A stretch of DNA of 64,000 nt from Hymenobacter sp. BT559 (lineage in GTDB: Bacteria; Bacteroidota; Bacteroidia; Cytophagales; Hymenobacteraceae): positions 62,001 through 126,000 of the forward strand of contig NZ_JAELXV010000005.1 in the NCBI RefSeq assembly GCF_016427535.1. Reading direction: 5' to 3'. Positions 25,185-36,000 of the stretch are shown here, piece by piece. Position 1 is the first letter of the stretch. The number at the start of each line of letters is the position of its first letter. A program made the position numbers and the translations under genes. The notes below the pieces were generated by a model that ran no database searches, was not told where the DNA came from, and worked only from the letters and a program-made list of their open reading frames with translations.

Positions 25185-25597
25185 ACAGTACCAATGGGGA
25201 TAAGCTGCCACAGCTGCCCCCCGCCCTGGGGCAAGCACTGCAAGCGGAAGTAGCCGCGCAGCAAGTGGCCATCAAAACAGAGGCGCAGCACGCCTTCTAC
25301 TAGGTCGGCGCGCAAGTTGGGTAGTAGGCCGGGGTGGGCCGGGGCTAGTTGTAATTCTCCCGTATCGAGGCGCGTGAGTGGGTCGCTAGGCGTAGCCGCT
25401 GGCAACTGCCACAGCAACACCGGGCGCTTGGCCAGCTGCTTCAGGGGCAGCGGTATAACCCAGTGCGCCAGGCACCCTTGGGCGTCGCCGAGCGACAACT
25501 GGTGGTAGTGCGGACTGGTTTGGGAACGTGACACCTCGAAGGAAACTATAGACGAAGGCTGCGCGCCAGCCACCCTAGGAAAGGAAACAGGGCTCAT
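25181..25597 (-). CDS. LigD 3'-phosphoesterase-like small protein (tentative)
   Basis: 138 residues. The pattern HYHQLSLGDAQGCLAHWVIP, followed by RPVLLWQLP, DTGELQL and EGVLRLCFDGHLLRGYFRLQ, then WQLIP, resembles the phosphoesterase domain of bacterial NHEJ ligase LigD (a His-x-Asp-type core ending in GxLxFxLxGxxLxGxFxL-WLLI). The catalytic His/Asp set is not clearly complete, so it may be an inactive or divergent relative. It overlaps the isoaspartyl peptidase start by 4 bp (ATGA), which supports it being a real gene. No ligase or Ku gene is nearby. Confidence 0.55.
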   Translation of the reverse strand: MSPVSFPRVAGAQPSSIVSFEVSRSQTSPHYHQLSLGDAQGCLAHWVIPLPLKQLAKRPVLLWQLPAATPSDPLTRLDTGELQLAPAHPGLLPNLRADLVEGVLRLCFDGHLLRGYFRLQCLPQGGGQLWQLIPIGTV

Positions 25598-25824
25598 GGA
25601 GTAGGTGGGAAAAGATGAGTTTCTGAGCTTCTAAACGGCCCATTCCCAAACAAGAGCTATTCGATAAACCCTGATTTTTAACTGCGTAAGTCGCGTAGCG
25701 ACCTACGTACTTTCACCATGGCGCCAGCTTATTTTAACACGTATTTCCTTGTCTTTTTGGCACCTATTCATCTTGTGCGCTGGTGTGTAAAGACCACCGA
25801 TTTTAGCTATTACCTATGCTAGGC

Positions 25825-27408
25825 TCACTTGCCTGCCTGGCGGGCGGCCCGAGCTGGGCGGTGCGTATCGGCGTTGCCCACCGCCCTAGGTGTCGCGGAC
25901 GCCGGGCGGCCCGGCGCCGAGCCACCACCTCGCTGGTAGGTAAACTCCAGGATGCAGCCCTTGCAGCTGGTGCCTTTGGGGTCTTCCTTCGATGGGCCCG
26001 ATGTGACAGACGCGCTGTCGGTAGCCAGGTAGAGGCGGCGACCATCGGGCGACAGGGCCACGTCGCGGTAGCGCACCGGCGCTTTGAAGTAGGTGAGCGT
26101 GTCGCCCACCACGCGGGTACCGGCCGCATCAAGGCGTAGGCGCAGTAGCTTGCCGTGCTTGAGGGTGGGCACCAGCAGCGAGTTTTGCCAGCCCGGAATG
26201 GCCGCCGCCGTGTACACGGCCAAGCTACTAGGTGCCTCGGAGGGCCACTCGGGCGCCTCAGCGTGGCGCTTAGTCTTGGCAAAAAAGTCTTTCAGAAACA
26301 CGTTAGAGTTAGGGTACAGCGTCTTGATGGGGTCGCGGTAGGCGGCACCTAGGGCCTTGGCATTGACGCTCTCGCTGCCGATGAGCGGGTAAGTGGTGTG
26401 CCACGGACCAGGTAGCGTGGCGCGGTCCGATACGCTGGCTGCCAGTCCGTCGTAGTTACCATCGTTGTAGCCGATAACGAGCGGGTGGCCGTAGTTTTTA
26501 CCCGGTTCTACAATATTGATTTCGTCGTCGGAGTAAGGGCCGTGCTCGCTTTCGTAGAGGTGCCCGGCGCCGCCTACCACCGCATAGGCCAGGCCCTGCG
26601 GGTTGCGGTGGCCGATGCTCCACACGGCGCTTTGGCGGCTGGCGGCGCCGTAAGGGTTATCGTTGGGCAGCCACTGGTCGGCGGGGGCGGCATCGGCGTC
26701 GGGCGCGAGGTTGAAGCGCAAAATCTTGCCCTCATAATGGGTGGCTTGCTGCGCATGGTTGGGCCGGCCGCCATTGTCAAACTGCCCGGCGCCTAGGTCG
26801 CCAATGCTGTAAAAAAGATAGTCCTTACCCCCCACCGGCGCAATGAGCAGCCGGCCACCGTTGTGGTCGCTGCTGCCGGGCAGCGTATCGCAGAGCACCA
26901 CGGGGCGCGTGAGGGTTTGGGCGGCCGCTTGGTACTCGTAGCGCACAATGCGCGTGGTGAAGAAGTAGCCGCCGTAGTTGGGTGCGCCGCCCTTGCCCGG
27001 CTGGCCCGCTCCCGCAAAGCGGTAGAGGTAGGCCAGGTACACGTAAGGCTTGCCTTGTAGCAGCTGCGGGTGCAGGGCCATGCCCATCAGGCCGCCCTGG
27101 GGCCAGGGCTTACCACCATCCAGCGAGTCAGACAGCTTGTCGTAGCGCGGAAACTGGCGCTCGCGGCTCAGGTCGAGCAGCACGGTTTTGGTGCCGGTGG
27201 CGGGGTCGAGCCGGCTGACGCGGTAGCCCTTGGCTTCGGTTATCCAGAGATGGTTGTCGGGGCCGTAGGTAAGCTCCCAAGGGTCGCTGAGCTGCCGCGC
27301 CAGCACGCGCCGCCCAAATACTTCGCCCTGCGGGCCAGTCACGGTTTGAGCCCAGGCCCCAGCGCTGCTGGCTAATAAGCTGTAAATCAGAAAAATCGTG
27401 GCACGCAT
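25825..27408 (-). CDS. PQQ-dependent sugar dehydrogenase (soluble, Gdh/sorbosone type)
   Basis: 527 residues with the signal peptide MRATIFLIYSLLASSAGAWAQ. A six-bladed propeller of the glucose/sorbosone dehydrogenase family is indicated by DPWELTYGPDNHLWITEA, GGLMGMALHP, DHNGGRLLIAP, SIGHRNPQGLA and ESEHGPYSDDEIN. Family members oxidise aldoses in the periplasm with PQQ, although many Bacteroidota members have untested cofactors and substrates. The C-terminus past the propeller (GRPASATPRAVGN) is Pro/Ala-rich and atypical. It appears to be a single-gene unit. Confidence 0.88.
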   Translation of the reverse strand: MRATIFLIYSLLASSAGAWAQTVTGPQGEVFGRRVLARQLSDPWELTYGPDNHLWITEAKGYRVSRLDPATGTKTVLLDLSRERQFPRYDKLSDSLDGGKPWPQGGLMGMALHPQLLQGKPYVYLAYLYRFAGAGQPGKGGAPNYGGYFFTTRIVRYEYQAAAQTLTRPVVLCDTLPGSSDHNGGRLLIAPVGGKDYLFYSIGDLGAGQFDNGGRPNHAQQATHYEGKILRFNLAPDADAAPADQWLPNDNPYGAASRQSAVWSIGHRNPQGLAYAVVGGAGHLYESEHGPYSDDEINIVEPGKNYGHPLVIGYNDGNYDGLAASVSDRATLPGPWHTTYPLIGSESVNAKALGAAYRDPIKTLYPNSNVFLKDFFAKTKRHAEAPEWPSEAPSSLAVYTAAAIPGWQNSLLVPTLKHGKLLRLRLDAAGTRVVGDTLTYFKAPVRYRDVALSPDGRRLYLATDSASVTSGPSKEDPKGTSCKGCILEFTYQRGGGSAPGRPASATPRAVGNADTHRPARAARQAGK

Positions 27409-27568
27409 AATAAAGAATGTAGCCGAGCCAGCCTACAGGGGCGGCCCAAGCCAGCTCTGCTATACGGAGCCTAGGGATGCGTGAAGTACGGATTTAACCC
27501 TTTATAACTACTGAAAGTGGCCACCCAAAGCCACAACCTAGGGCGCTGGTGCAAGGCGTTGAAAAAGT

Positions 27569-27603
27569 AAACCCCCAGCTGCAACGTGTGCAGCTGGGGG
27601 TTT
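27569..27603 (-). terminator. Terminator after the Thr-rich protein gene
   Basis: AAACCCCCAGCTGCA (27569-27583) pairs perfectly with TGCAGCTGGGGGTTT (27589-27603) over 15 bp, and on the minus strand it is followed by a TTTTT tract. It lies just past the stop of the gene ending at 27628. Confidence 0.8.
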
Positions 27604-27627
27604 GCTATGCTTTAAAGCAACTAAAAA

Positions 27628-27915
27628 CTACTTGATTTTGATGCGCTTGCCGTTGCTTTTTACCTTGGCACCGGGGGCAGGCTGAATCACCGTTTTGTCT
27701 TTGCCTTTGGTATTGGCCTGCATCGTGTTCGCGTCGTTGGTCGTGGTGGTCGACTCCGTGGTGGTCGTAGTCGAGGGGGTTACCGTTTGGTCCGGGGTCA
27801 TCGTGGCCGGGGTCGAGGTAGTTTGGCGCGTCGTGGTGGTAGTAGTGCCAGTTTGGGCATTGGCCGAATAAGCACCAGCGGTAAGCATAGCAGCCAGAAT
27901 GAACAGCGTTTTCAT
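27628..27915 (-). CDS. Small secreted Thr-rich protein
   Basis: 95 residues. MKTLFILAAMLTAGAYSANAQ is a signal peptide. The mature part is dominated by Thr runs (TGTTTTTTRQTTS and STTTTTESTTTT) and ends in a Lys-rich stretch (KSNGKRIKIK). No family is recognised. The bracketing terminator and the clean signal peptide make it credible. A cell-surface or periplasmic, possibly glycosylated role is a guess only. Confidence 0.7.
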   Translation of the reverse strand: MKTLFILAAMLTAGAYSANAQTGTTTTTTRQTTSTPATMTPDQTVTPSTTTTTESTTTTNDANTMQANTKGKDKTVIQPAPGAKVKSNGKRIKIK

Positions 27916-28125
27916 ATGGAAGGGTTGAGGTTAGGTATAAGCGGTGCCAGCTACTGCCAGCCCCGGCGACTTGTCGCGGGGTCTTAAACGGTAGCTCAAC
28001 AGCAAAGGTTAAAACCTCGCTTCGCTTGCCCTCCTCACTACTCGCACTACCTAGAGACAACGCCTTCACCTAACCTCCTGGCAACTCGATAGACAGTGAT
28101 AGGTAGTAGCAAACACTCGATATAA

Positions 28126-28155
28126 AAAGAGGCCGTACTACTGCACGGCCTCTTT
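28126..28155 (-). terminator. Terminator after the M36 protease
   Basis: AAAGAGGCCGT (28126-28136) pairs with ACGGCCTCTTT (28145-28155); on the minus strand it runs into TTTTTATA. It lies about 25 bp past the stop at 28180. Confidence 0.85.
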
Positions 28156-28179
28156 CCTACTTAGTGCTAAACTAGCTAC

Positions 28180-31100
28180 CTAGTCGTGCAGAATAAGCTT
28201 GGTGGCTTTGCTCTGCTTGCCAGCTACCAAGCGCACCATGTACAGGCCGGGCACGAGGTGGCCGCGGCTGAACTCATGGGAGAAGCTTTCGCCAGCGTCG
28301 CCGGTGCCTTCGGCCACTACGGCTACTAGGGCACCCTGCATGTTTATCACTTCCAGGCGGTAGCTGCTGCTTTCAGTGAGGGTGAAGGCCAGCGTGGTGT
28401 GGTCCGAAGTCGGGTTAGGCGAAGCGGTCAGCTGCAAGCTTTCCGCTACGTCTTCGCTGGCTTGCAAAGAAGGAGTAGTCAGCTTGTCGCAAGCGCCCAC
28501 CATGTCGCCGTGGCCTAGGTGGTCGGCTACACCATCGGCGCCGATGCACAGCACTTTGCCTTTGTGGCACACCGTTACCTTGTCGAGCTTGTTGCCGCAG
28601 CGCACATCAATGACGTTGATAGTCACGGAAGCGGTGCGGGTGCACAACGCTGCGTTGACGGCCGTCACGGTGAAGGTGTAGCTGCCCGCCGCGGTAGGCG
28701 TAAACACCGGGTTGGCGATGGTCGGGTTGCTAAGGCCCTTGGCGGGCGACCAGGTATAGGTGAAAGTGGGGTCACCGCTAGCCGTCAGAGTCACGCTCTG
28801 GGCGCCGTAGCCTAGGTAGATGGTTTTGGCGGCAGCGCCAGTGAAGCCAGCGTTGGCAGGGGCTACTGCGATAGTAGGCGCGGTGCAAGCGAATACGGGC
28901 GGCAGGTCAAAGCTTTCGACCTGGTCGGTGCGGCTGGTACTCAGGCCTTGCTTGGCGCTAAAGCCTAGACCGCGGCGGGCGAACACCTTCCAAATCAACT
29001 CCTGGTTGGCGCCTTTGTTGAGGGCTACGTCGGCGGCCAAGATGGCATCACGAGCATCCACAAAGCCGGGGCTGCAGGGCTGTAGCTTCAGGCCTTCAAT
29101 GACGAGGGCCATGGCTTTGTTGTTGCCACCTTTACCATTATAAAGGTCAGTGTCGTAGCCGTATTTGTCAACCAGCGCCCAGTTCATGTCCCAAATCATG
29201 GTGGCCCACACGAAGCCGATGCCGTGGGGAGCGGCAATAGCGGCGGTATTGTTGGTGGCGCCGTAAGTGAAGTTGTTCACCGCAAAATCGGTGCTGTAGG
29301 GAGCCGGACGGATGCCGCGGCCGGTGGTGGGCTGACCCGAAGCGTAGGTACCGATGCCGCGGGCCTTAGCGCCCGTGTCACCAGGCTTAGTGGTCAGCAT
29401 CAGGCCGAACCAGTCGCTCCAGCCTTCGCCTGCTTGCTCGGCGTTGCGCAAGCAGGCTACGTTCAAGCCGCCGCCCGTGAGGCGCGTCGAAATACCGTGG
29501 CCATACTCATGGGCAATAATGCCGTTGTCGAAGTCGCCATCGAGCTCGGGGCCCGAGCCGTTGTTCTTGAGGGCTACGGTCACAACAGTTTTTGCATCTA
29601 GCAGGGTCCGAATGGTTTGGCCATCGGCTTGGCTAATCATCACTGCCGGGATGGTGATAGCCGGCTGGGCTACCGTGGGCGTACCGCCCATGGCAATGGG
29701 GGCGCCCGGTGCATTGTTGATAACGACTACGGCAATGGCGCCGGCCTTCTGGGCGTTCTGCACTTTGTCGGCAAAGCCGCAAGTACCACGGTAAACCACC
29801 GCGATGTTGCCGCTGATGGCCGCGGCATTCACGTATGCTCCGCAACCTTCTTGGCTAAGGCCGCCTGCCGCCGGCGGGGTGGTTTGGGCCAGCACGAGTT
29901 GGCCGGTTACTGGGGTCGGGGTTAGGGGCCGGCTAAAAGTACCCTCGATGGCGGGGTAGCTGCCCGCCACCCCCGCGGGGGTCGTCACGCGGAATAGGTC
30001 GCGGTCGGGAATCCCGTTCCACAGGTACATCTGCATGCGCGGCGCAAAGCCTTCGCGGGGCGTCGAGAAATTGGCGTTGTTGCGGGTAGTCGCGCCGGGG
30101 GGCGGCACCGGAATATTGCGGCTGTCCTGAGCTTCGGCCAGCACGGGGTCGCCGCCGACTCCTCCTTCGTTGTTGAGGTTCTCGAGCTGAAAGTTGGCGC
30201 TGCCTTCATCGAACCCATACTGGTACCACACATCGTGCATGATGTTGCTCCAGTAAAAGAGATTGGTGGTAGCCGCGTCGCGGTAGGTTACCGGCTGCTG
30301 CGTAAAGTCTACCGGGAAGTCAAAAACCAGCCCAGCCCCCCCGTCGGGGCTGTAGTTCGTTAGGTAGCTGTTGTCGTTGTTTGGGTCTTCGTAGGCATAC
30401 ACGTTGTTGCCGCGCGTAGTCGTAAAGCTGCCGCCGGGCACGTAGTGCCACCCCTGGGGCGAGGCTACTGGGTCGGCAGCATCGGCACCCACCAGCACGC
30501 GCGGCCCGTGGCTGGGGCTTTCTGTCACGAGCGGAAACACGCGGTAGGTACCCGTGGCAGCAGCCGTAGCCACCGCCGCAGCGAAGTTGAACGCGGCAGG
30601 CTGCGTAGCCGCTACAGTCTGACCTAGGGGCATGCCGTCGGGCCCGTCGTTGTCAAACTCGCAGTGTAGTACTAGGTTGTCTTTTTCCAAAAGCGCGCCC
30701 GTAGCGGCGTCTACCCGCACTTCCCACCAGTTTTGGGCGCTCAGCTCGTAAATAGATACCTCCCAGGCTAGCTGCAGGCCGCCATCGGCGAGGGGCTGGT
30801 ACACGAGCTTGGCCGTAATTGGCTCCAGGGCAATACCGCCCGTCGAGAAGACTGTTTCGCCATTCTTGGCGCCAGTCTGTTTTTGCACGGCTAGGTCCTG
30901 CTTTAACGAAAGGCCTACGTGGCGGGCCGCTGCCGCTACTGCGGCCGAAGCTGTAATGGGGGCACTTTGGCGCGCCGCTACGCGGTGGCTGGCGTCTTTC
31001 TGAAAGCGGTCGCCCACGTTCAGCACCTGGTCGTCCTTGGTCATGTTCACGTTGCTTACCGCATTGTGAATCTCGATGCCCTGGTAGCGCTGCTGCAGGT

Positions 31101-31335
31101 AAAAGTGCTTTACACCGCTGTTTTTAGAAACTGACTGCCCACTCAATACAACATCGGTAATGTCCGTGTCCGTGAGGCGCAGGGCCTGCTTGTTTTTGCG
31201 GAGGTGCTCTAGGGCCGCCTGAGGCACCGCTTCGCTGGGCGCGGGGGTTTTGCTCTGGCTATAAGCTGAGTAGCTGCCGCCCAGCAGGACGGCCGATAAA
31301 CCAAGTCGCGTGGCAATGGGTAAGAGTTTTCTCAT
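28180..31335 (-). CDS. M36 fungalysin-type metalloprotease with T9SS sorting domain
   Basis: 1051 residues. In order: a signal peptide, a fungalysin propeptide (about 35-230), the M36 catalytic domain with an inserted PA domain (ISGNIAVVYRGTCGFADK, near 500-580), and the zinc motif HEYGH with H609, E610 and H613. A PKD-like sandwich (near 830-920), a short Cys-rich block (KVTVCHKGKVLCIG followed by HLGHGD) and a type A T9SS C-terminal domain beginning LTASPNPTSDHTTL follow. It should be exported by T9SS and digest extracellular protein. The unit is single-gene with its own terminator at 28126. Confidence 0.95.
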   Translation of the reverse strand: MRKLLPIATRLGLSAVLLGGSYSAYSQSKTPAPSEAVPQAALEHLRKNKQALRLTDTDITDVVLSGQSVSKNSGVKHFYLQQRYQGIEIHNAVSNVNMTKDDQVLNVGDRFQKDASHRVAARQSAPITASAAVAAAARHVGLSLKQDLAVQKQTGAKNGETVFSTGGIALEPITAKLVYQPLADGGLQLAWEVSIYELSAQNWWEVRVDAATGALLEKDNLVLHCEFDNDGPDGMPLGQTVAATQPAAFNFAAAVATAAATGTYRVFPLVTESPSHGPRVLVGADAADPVASPQGWHYVPGGSFTTTRGNNVYAYEDPNNDNSYLTNYSPDGGAGLVFDFPVDFTQQPVTYRDAATTNLFYWSNIMHDVWYQYGFDEGSANFQLENLNNEGGVGGDPVLAEAQDSRNIPVPPPGATTRNNANFSTPREGFAPRMQMYLWNGIPDRDLFRVTTPAGVAGSYPAIEGTFSRPLTPTPVTGQLVLAQTTPPAAGGLSQEGCGAYVNAAAISGNIAVVYRGTCGFADKVQNAQKAGAIAVVVINNAPGAPIAMGGTPTVAQPAITIPAVMISQADGQTIRTLLDAKTVVTVALKNNGSGPELDGDFDNGIIAHEYGHGISTRLTGGGLNVACLRNAEQAGEGWSDWFGLMLTTKPGDTGAKARGIGTYASGQPTTGRGIRPAPYSTDFAVNNFTYGATNNTAAIAAPHGIGFVWATMIWDMNWALVDKYGYDTDLYNGKGGNNKAMALVIEGLKLQPCSPGFVDARDAILAADVALNKGANQELIWKVFARRGLGFSAKQGLSTSRTDQVESFDLPPVFACTAPTIAVAPANAGFTGAAAKTIYLGYGAQSVTLTASGDPTFTYTWSPAKGLSNPTIANPVFTPTAAGSYTFTVTAVNAALCTRTASVTINVIDVRCGNKLDKVTVCHKGKVLCIGADGVADHLGHGDMVGACDKLTTPSLQASEDVAESLQLTASPNPTSDHTTLAFTLTESSSYRLEVINMQGALVAVVAEGTGDAGESFSHEFSRGHLVPGLYMVRLVAGKQSKATKLILHD

Positions 31336-31410
31336 GTACTTTATGTGGGGTGAATGGTAACATTGCGCTAAAAGTATAGAGACTTACTAAGATTCGTACT
31401 ATTTATTTAA

Positions 31411-31620
31411 TCATTTTTTCATAATTGTCAAATATAAAAATTCATATACATATAGAAGAAACGCATGATAACCTAAACCTTGCTGCACTAATAAGTTGCG
31501 TGGTAGACGCACATTAGCAACTCCTATGAGGTCTTGAGCGATATTCATTTTTGCTTCATCTTCGATAGCTTGGAACATCAGCTTAAAAACGCTATGATAC
31601 CCGCAGTAAGCCTGTGCCAT
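31411..31620 (-). CDS. Possible small protein (weak)
   Basis: 69 residues, MAQAYCGYHSVFKLMFQAIE at the start and an aromatic-rich C-terminus (LLYVYEFLYLTIMKK). It lies in an AT-rich island between the M36 protease and MoxR, with base composition unlike its neighbours. No family, no clear promoter. It may be chance coding capacity. Confidence 0.25.
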   Translation of the reverse strand: MAQAYCGYHSVFKLMFQAIEDEAKMNIAQDLIGVANVRLPRNLLVQQGLGYHAFLLYVYEFLYLTIMKK

Positions 31621-31651
31621 TGCGTTTCGAGCAGCACTCAGTCGCGCATTC

Positions 31652-31697
31652 CTAAACGCAAATAGCCCAGCTTAAAGACTGGGCTATTTGCGTTTAG
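31652..31697. terminator. 19-bp perfect hairpin between genes
   Basis: CTAAACGCAAATAGCCCAG (31652-31670) pairs with its reverse complement at 31679-31697 across an 8-base loop. Neither side has a strong T-run directly after the stem. It is 72 bp past the MoxR stop codon, so it most likely ends that transcript. Confidence 0.7.
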
Positions 31698-31768
31698 CTT
31701 ATTAAAGCGCAATGTAAAATCGCGGTAGGCAAGATTTCAGAGCATGCCCTAAGACACGTAGCGCTGCC

Positions 31769-32743
<975 letters not shown>

Positions 32744-33010
32744 GGAGCAAAATAACGGCGGAGGGAGAGAAGTAGCTTGGACTTTGCGGTGTGAGCACGC
32801 AGGCAATGAGCCTCAATCGTGCGAGCGACCCTAGGGCTGCTTGCTCGTATTGCTCGCGCTCGGGTTGCGCAATTCAAGCGACTTCCACTATGCTACTGTT
32901 CAGCCTATCACAAATTAATCTAACCCCAACCCTGAATATTCCGTTTGGGAAGAACATAATTCTGTTCAAACCGGCGTTTGCCCTGGCAGCGCCTAGCCTT
33001 TTTTCTGCCT

Positions 33011-36000
33011 GTGTCCATCTACTTACGCCGCTTTTTATACGTTGTATTTGGGCTGATTGGCCTAGTGCTACTACTAGTAGTGGGAGTAGTCGCGTTTCTG
33101 CAATTTCCTAGCGGGCAAGATTTTGTAGCCCGCCGAGCCGAAGGTTACCTGCGCGACAAGCTGAAGACTGAAGTGCGGCTCGGCAAGTTTCGTACCGACT
33201 TCTGCCACGCCATCAACTTCGACGATGTGTACCTGGCCGACCAGCAGCGCGACACCCTGCTGAGCGTGGGCCACCTAGGCGTGAGCATCGACATTTTTGC
33301 GCTGCTCAAAAAGCAGATTAATGTCAAGGACGTGGAGCTGAACAATGGCCGCGTGCGCCTGACGCGCACCGAGCCCGACAGCGTCAACAACTACGATTTT
33401 ATCGTCAAGGCCTTCAGCGACCCCACGGCGCCGGTCGATACCACTAGCTCGGGGCTGAAGTACAACATCGGGCGGGTGCGCCTGACCAATATCCTGTTCA
33501 CTCAAAACGACCAGATAGCCGGCTCTGACCTGCGCGCCAAGCTCGGCGAGCTGCTGGTGAACATGGACGAGGTAGATGTGGATAACTCGGTGTATAAAGT
33601 GGATAACGCGGCTTTGCGCCACGCTGCCATCCGGATGGAGCAAACCAAAACCGCACCTGAGCTGGATGACAACAAGCCCGAGGAGCCGCTGAGCCTGACC
33701 TTCGGGCTGAACAAGGCGACGCTCGAAGACGTGGGCTTTGTGTATAAAAACGACCCCTCGGCACAGTACATCAACACCCAAATCGGGCTGGCCGACATCA
33801 CGGCCAAAAACATCGACCTAGTAAAAGAGCGCATCGACCTTGATAAGCTGACGCTCAAAAACACCATCCTCGCCTACTCGCAAAACGAAAACGTGCCCAC
33901 CGAGCAGCGGGCCATCAACCCGGCCGAGGCGGTGCGCAAGGTGGATGAGGCCGCCGACAAGGCCAACGCTTCGCCCATGAAGTGGCGCGTGACCCTAGGC
34001 CAGTCGGACATCAGTGGCGTGGCCGTGAACTTCGACAACTTCAACGACCCCAAGCTGAAAAGCCGCTACCCGGCACTCGACTACAGCCACCTGCACTTTA
34101 CGGACCTAGTACTGAATACGCGGGACCTCACCTTTACCGAAGCGCGCACTACGGTGAAGCTCGACAACCTGGCGGGCAAGGACCACAGCGGCTTCGCCAT
34201 CACGTCGGCGCGGGCCAATGTGGTGTACGACACGGCGCAGATTCAACTCGACAGCCTCGACCTCGTGACACCCCACTCGCGCATCAAGCGCAGCCTAGGT
34301 ATGCGCTACAAGAGCCTGGCTGGCATTGCCGACGACCTACCCAACCTAGGGCTGAGCGGCGACCTGCGCGAGACGCGCCTGGGCTTCCGCGACGTGCTGT
34401 ACCTAGTGCCAAGCCTGGCCGACACGCCGCCCTTCACCACCGGCCCCAACCAAAGCATCTTGTTGAGCGGACTGGTGAGCGGCCGCCTAGGTGACCTCAA
34501 CATCCGCAACCTCGACTTTGTGGGCTTCCGCAACACGGTGGTGCAGGCCCGGCGGGCGCACATTGTAGGTTTGCCCAATGTAGATGGGCGGCTGTACACA
34601 GACATCGACTTGCAGCGCTTCAGCACCACGCGGGCCGACTTGTTGAGCCTCGTACCCAAGGGCACGATACCTAGCAATATCAGCATCCCCCCTACCCTTT
34701 CGCTGAGCGGCACTTTCAAGGGGCGGCCGGTAACGCTGGCATTTGATACCAACCTCAAGCTGCGCTCGACCTACGGCAACGTGGCCTTTTCGGGCAAGCT
34801 CGGGGCAGCGCAGGCCAATGGCCGGCAGCCGCTGGTGGGCACGTTTGCGGTGCAAAACTTTGATGCGGGCAAGCTGCTGAAAGACCCGACTATCGGCACT
34901 ATCACGGGCAGCGGACGCATCAATGCTACCGGCAATTTGCAAGACCCAGCCACGCTGATAGGCAAGGTGACAGCTAACATCCAGAGCGCCCGCTACAACG
35001 GCTACACCTACCGTGGCGTGACGGCCGCTGTGGACATCGACCGCAACAAATACACCATCGCGGCCAGCAGCAAAAGCGACCCCAATCTCGACCTCGACTT
35101 GAACGCCGTGGTGAACCTGCGCGACGCTAACAACCCGAGCTACGAGGTAACCAAGCTGAACTTGCGCGGCGCTAACCTTACCAAGCTAGGCTTCTACACT
35201 GGCGGTGACCTACGCATTCAGGGCAACCTTAACGCCAACCTGCGCGGCGCGAGCGCCAACACAATTAATGGTACGTTCAGCGGCAACAACATTGTTATTG
35301 TCAATAACAACCAGCCCATCGCGCTGGACTCGGTGAGCGGGCGCATCGTGCAAACGGCCACCCGCACGGCCGTCAATTTCAACTCGAACATTGCCGATGT
35401 CAACCTCGATGGTAACGTACATCTAGGCGACCTGGCCACGGAGCTACAGCGGCACATCAACCGCTATTTCCGGTTGGCGGGCGTACAGCCCTTCACCAAT
35501 AATGCGGGCAACCAGCAGTTTACGTACTCGCTGCGTGTAAAAAACACGCGGCTGCTGCGCCGGCTGGTGCCGGGCCTGTGGCGCTTGTCGCCCTTCACGC
35601 TGGCTGGCGACTACAACCGCGCTGCCGCCCGCCTCACGGCCAAAACCAACATTCCCGTCATTCGCTACCAGAGCTACCGCCTCGATTCGCTGACGCTGAA
35701 CGTGGATTCGGACCCGCAGAAGCTTGGCTATGCGCTGCGCCTGGCCCGGGCGGCCCAGCAGACGCTGGTGGATACCACCTTCCAGCTGCGCCAGCCCAGC
35801 ATCGTGGGCAATGTAGCTGATAATAAAGTCAATACTCGCGTCGCTATCCTAGGAGACTCGACTAATAAAGAGCGGCTGGCGCTGGACGGTACATTATCGG
35901 TAGTGGACCAGCGCGGCGGCGATGCCTACCAGTTTGCCTTCGACGACGACCAGATTATCAATTACGACACCTGGACGGCCGGCGCGGGCAACTACGTGCG

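Larger units (their letters stand above)
31336..31768. other. 433-bp intergenic region
   Basis: It contains an AT-rich stretch with a doubtful small frame (31411-31620) and the hairpin at 31652-31697. Upstream of the M36 gene a minus-strand TACTTTTA near 31366-31376 resembles a -7 element. Nothing else is recognised. Confidence 0.45.

Noticed and set aside
32744..32806. Upstream extension of MoxR
   Set aside because: The extra residues (MPACSHRKVQATS) do not resemble the family, while ATG 32743 does.
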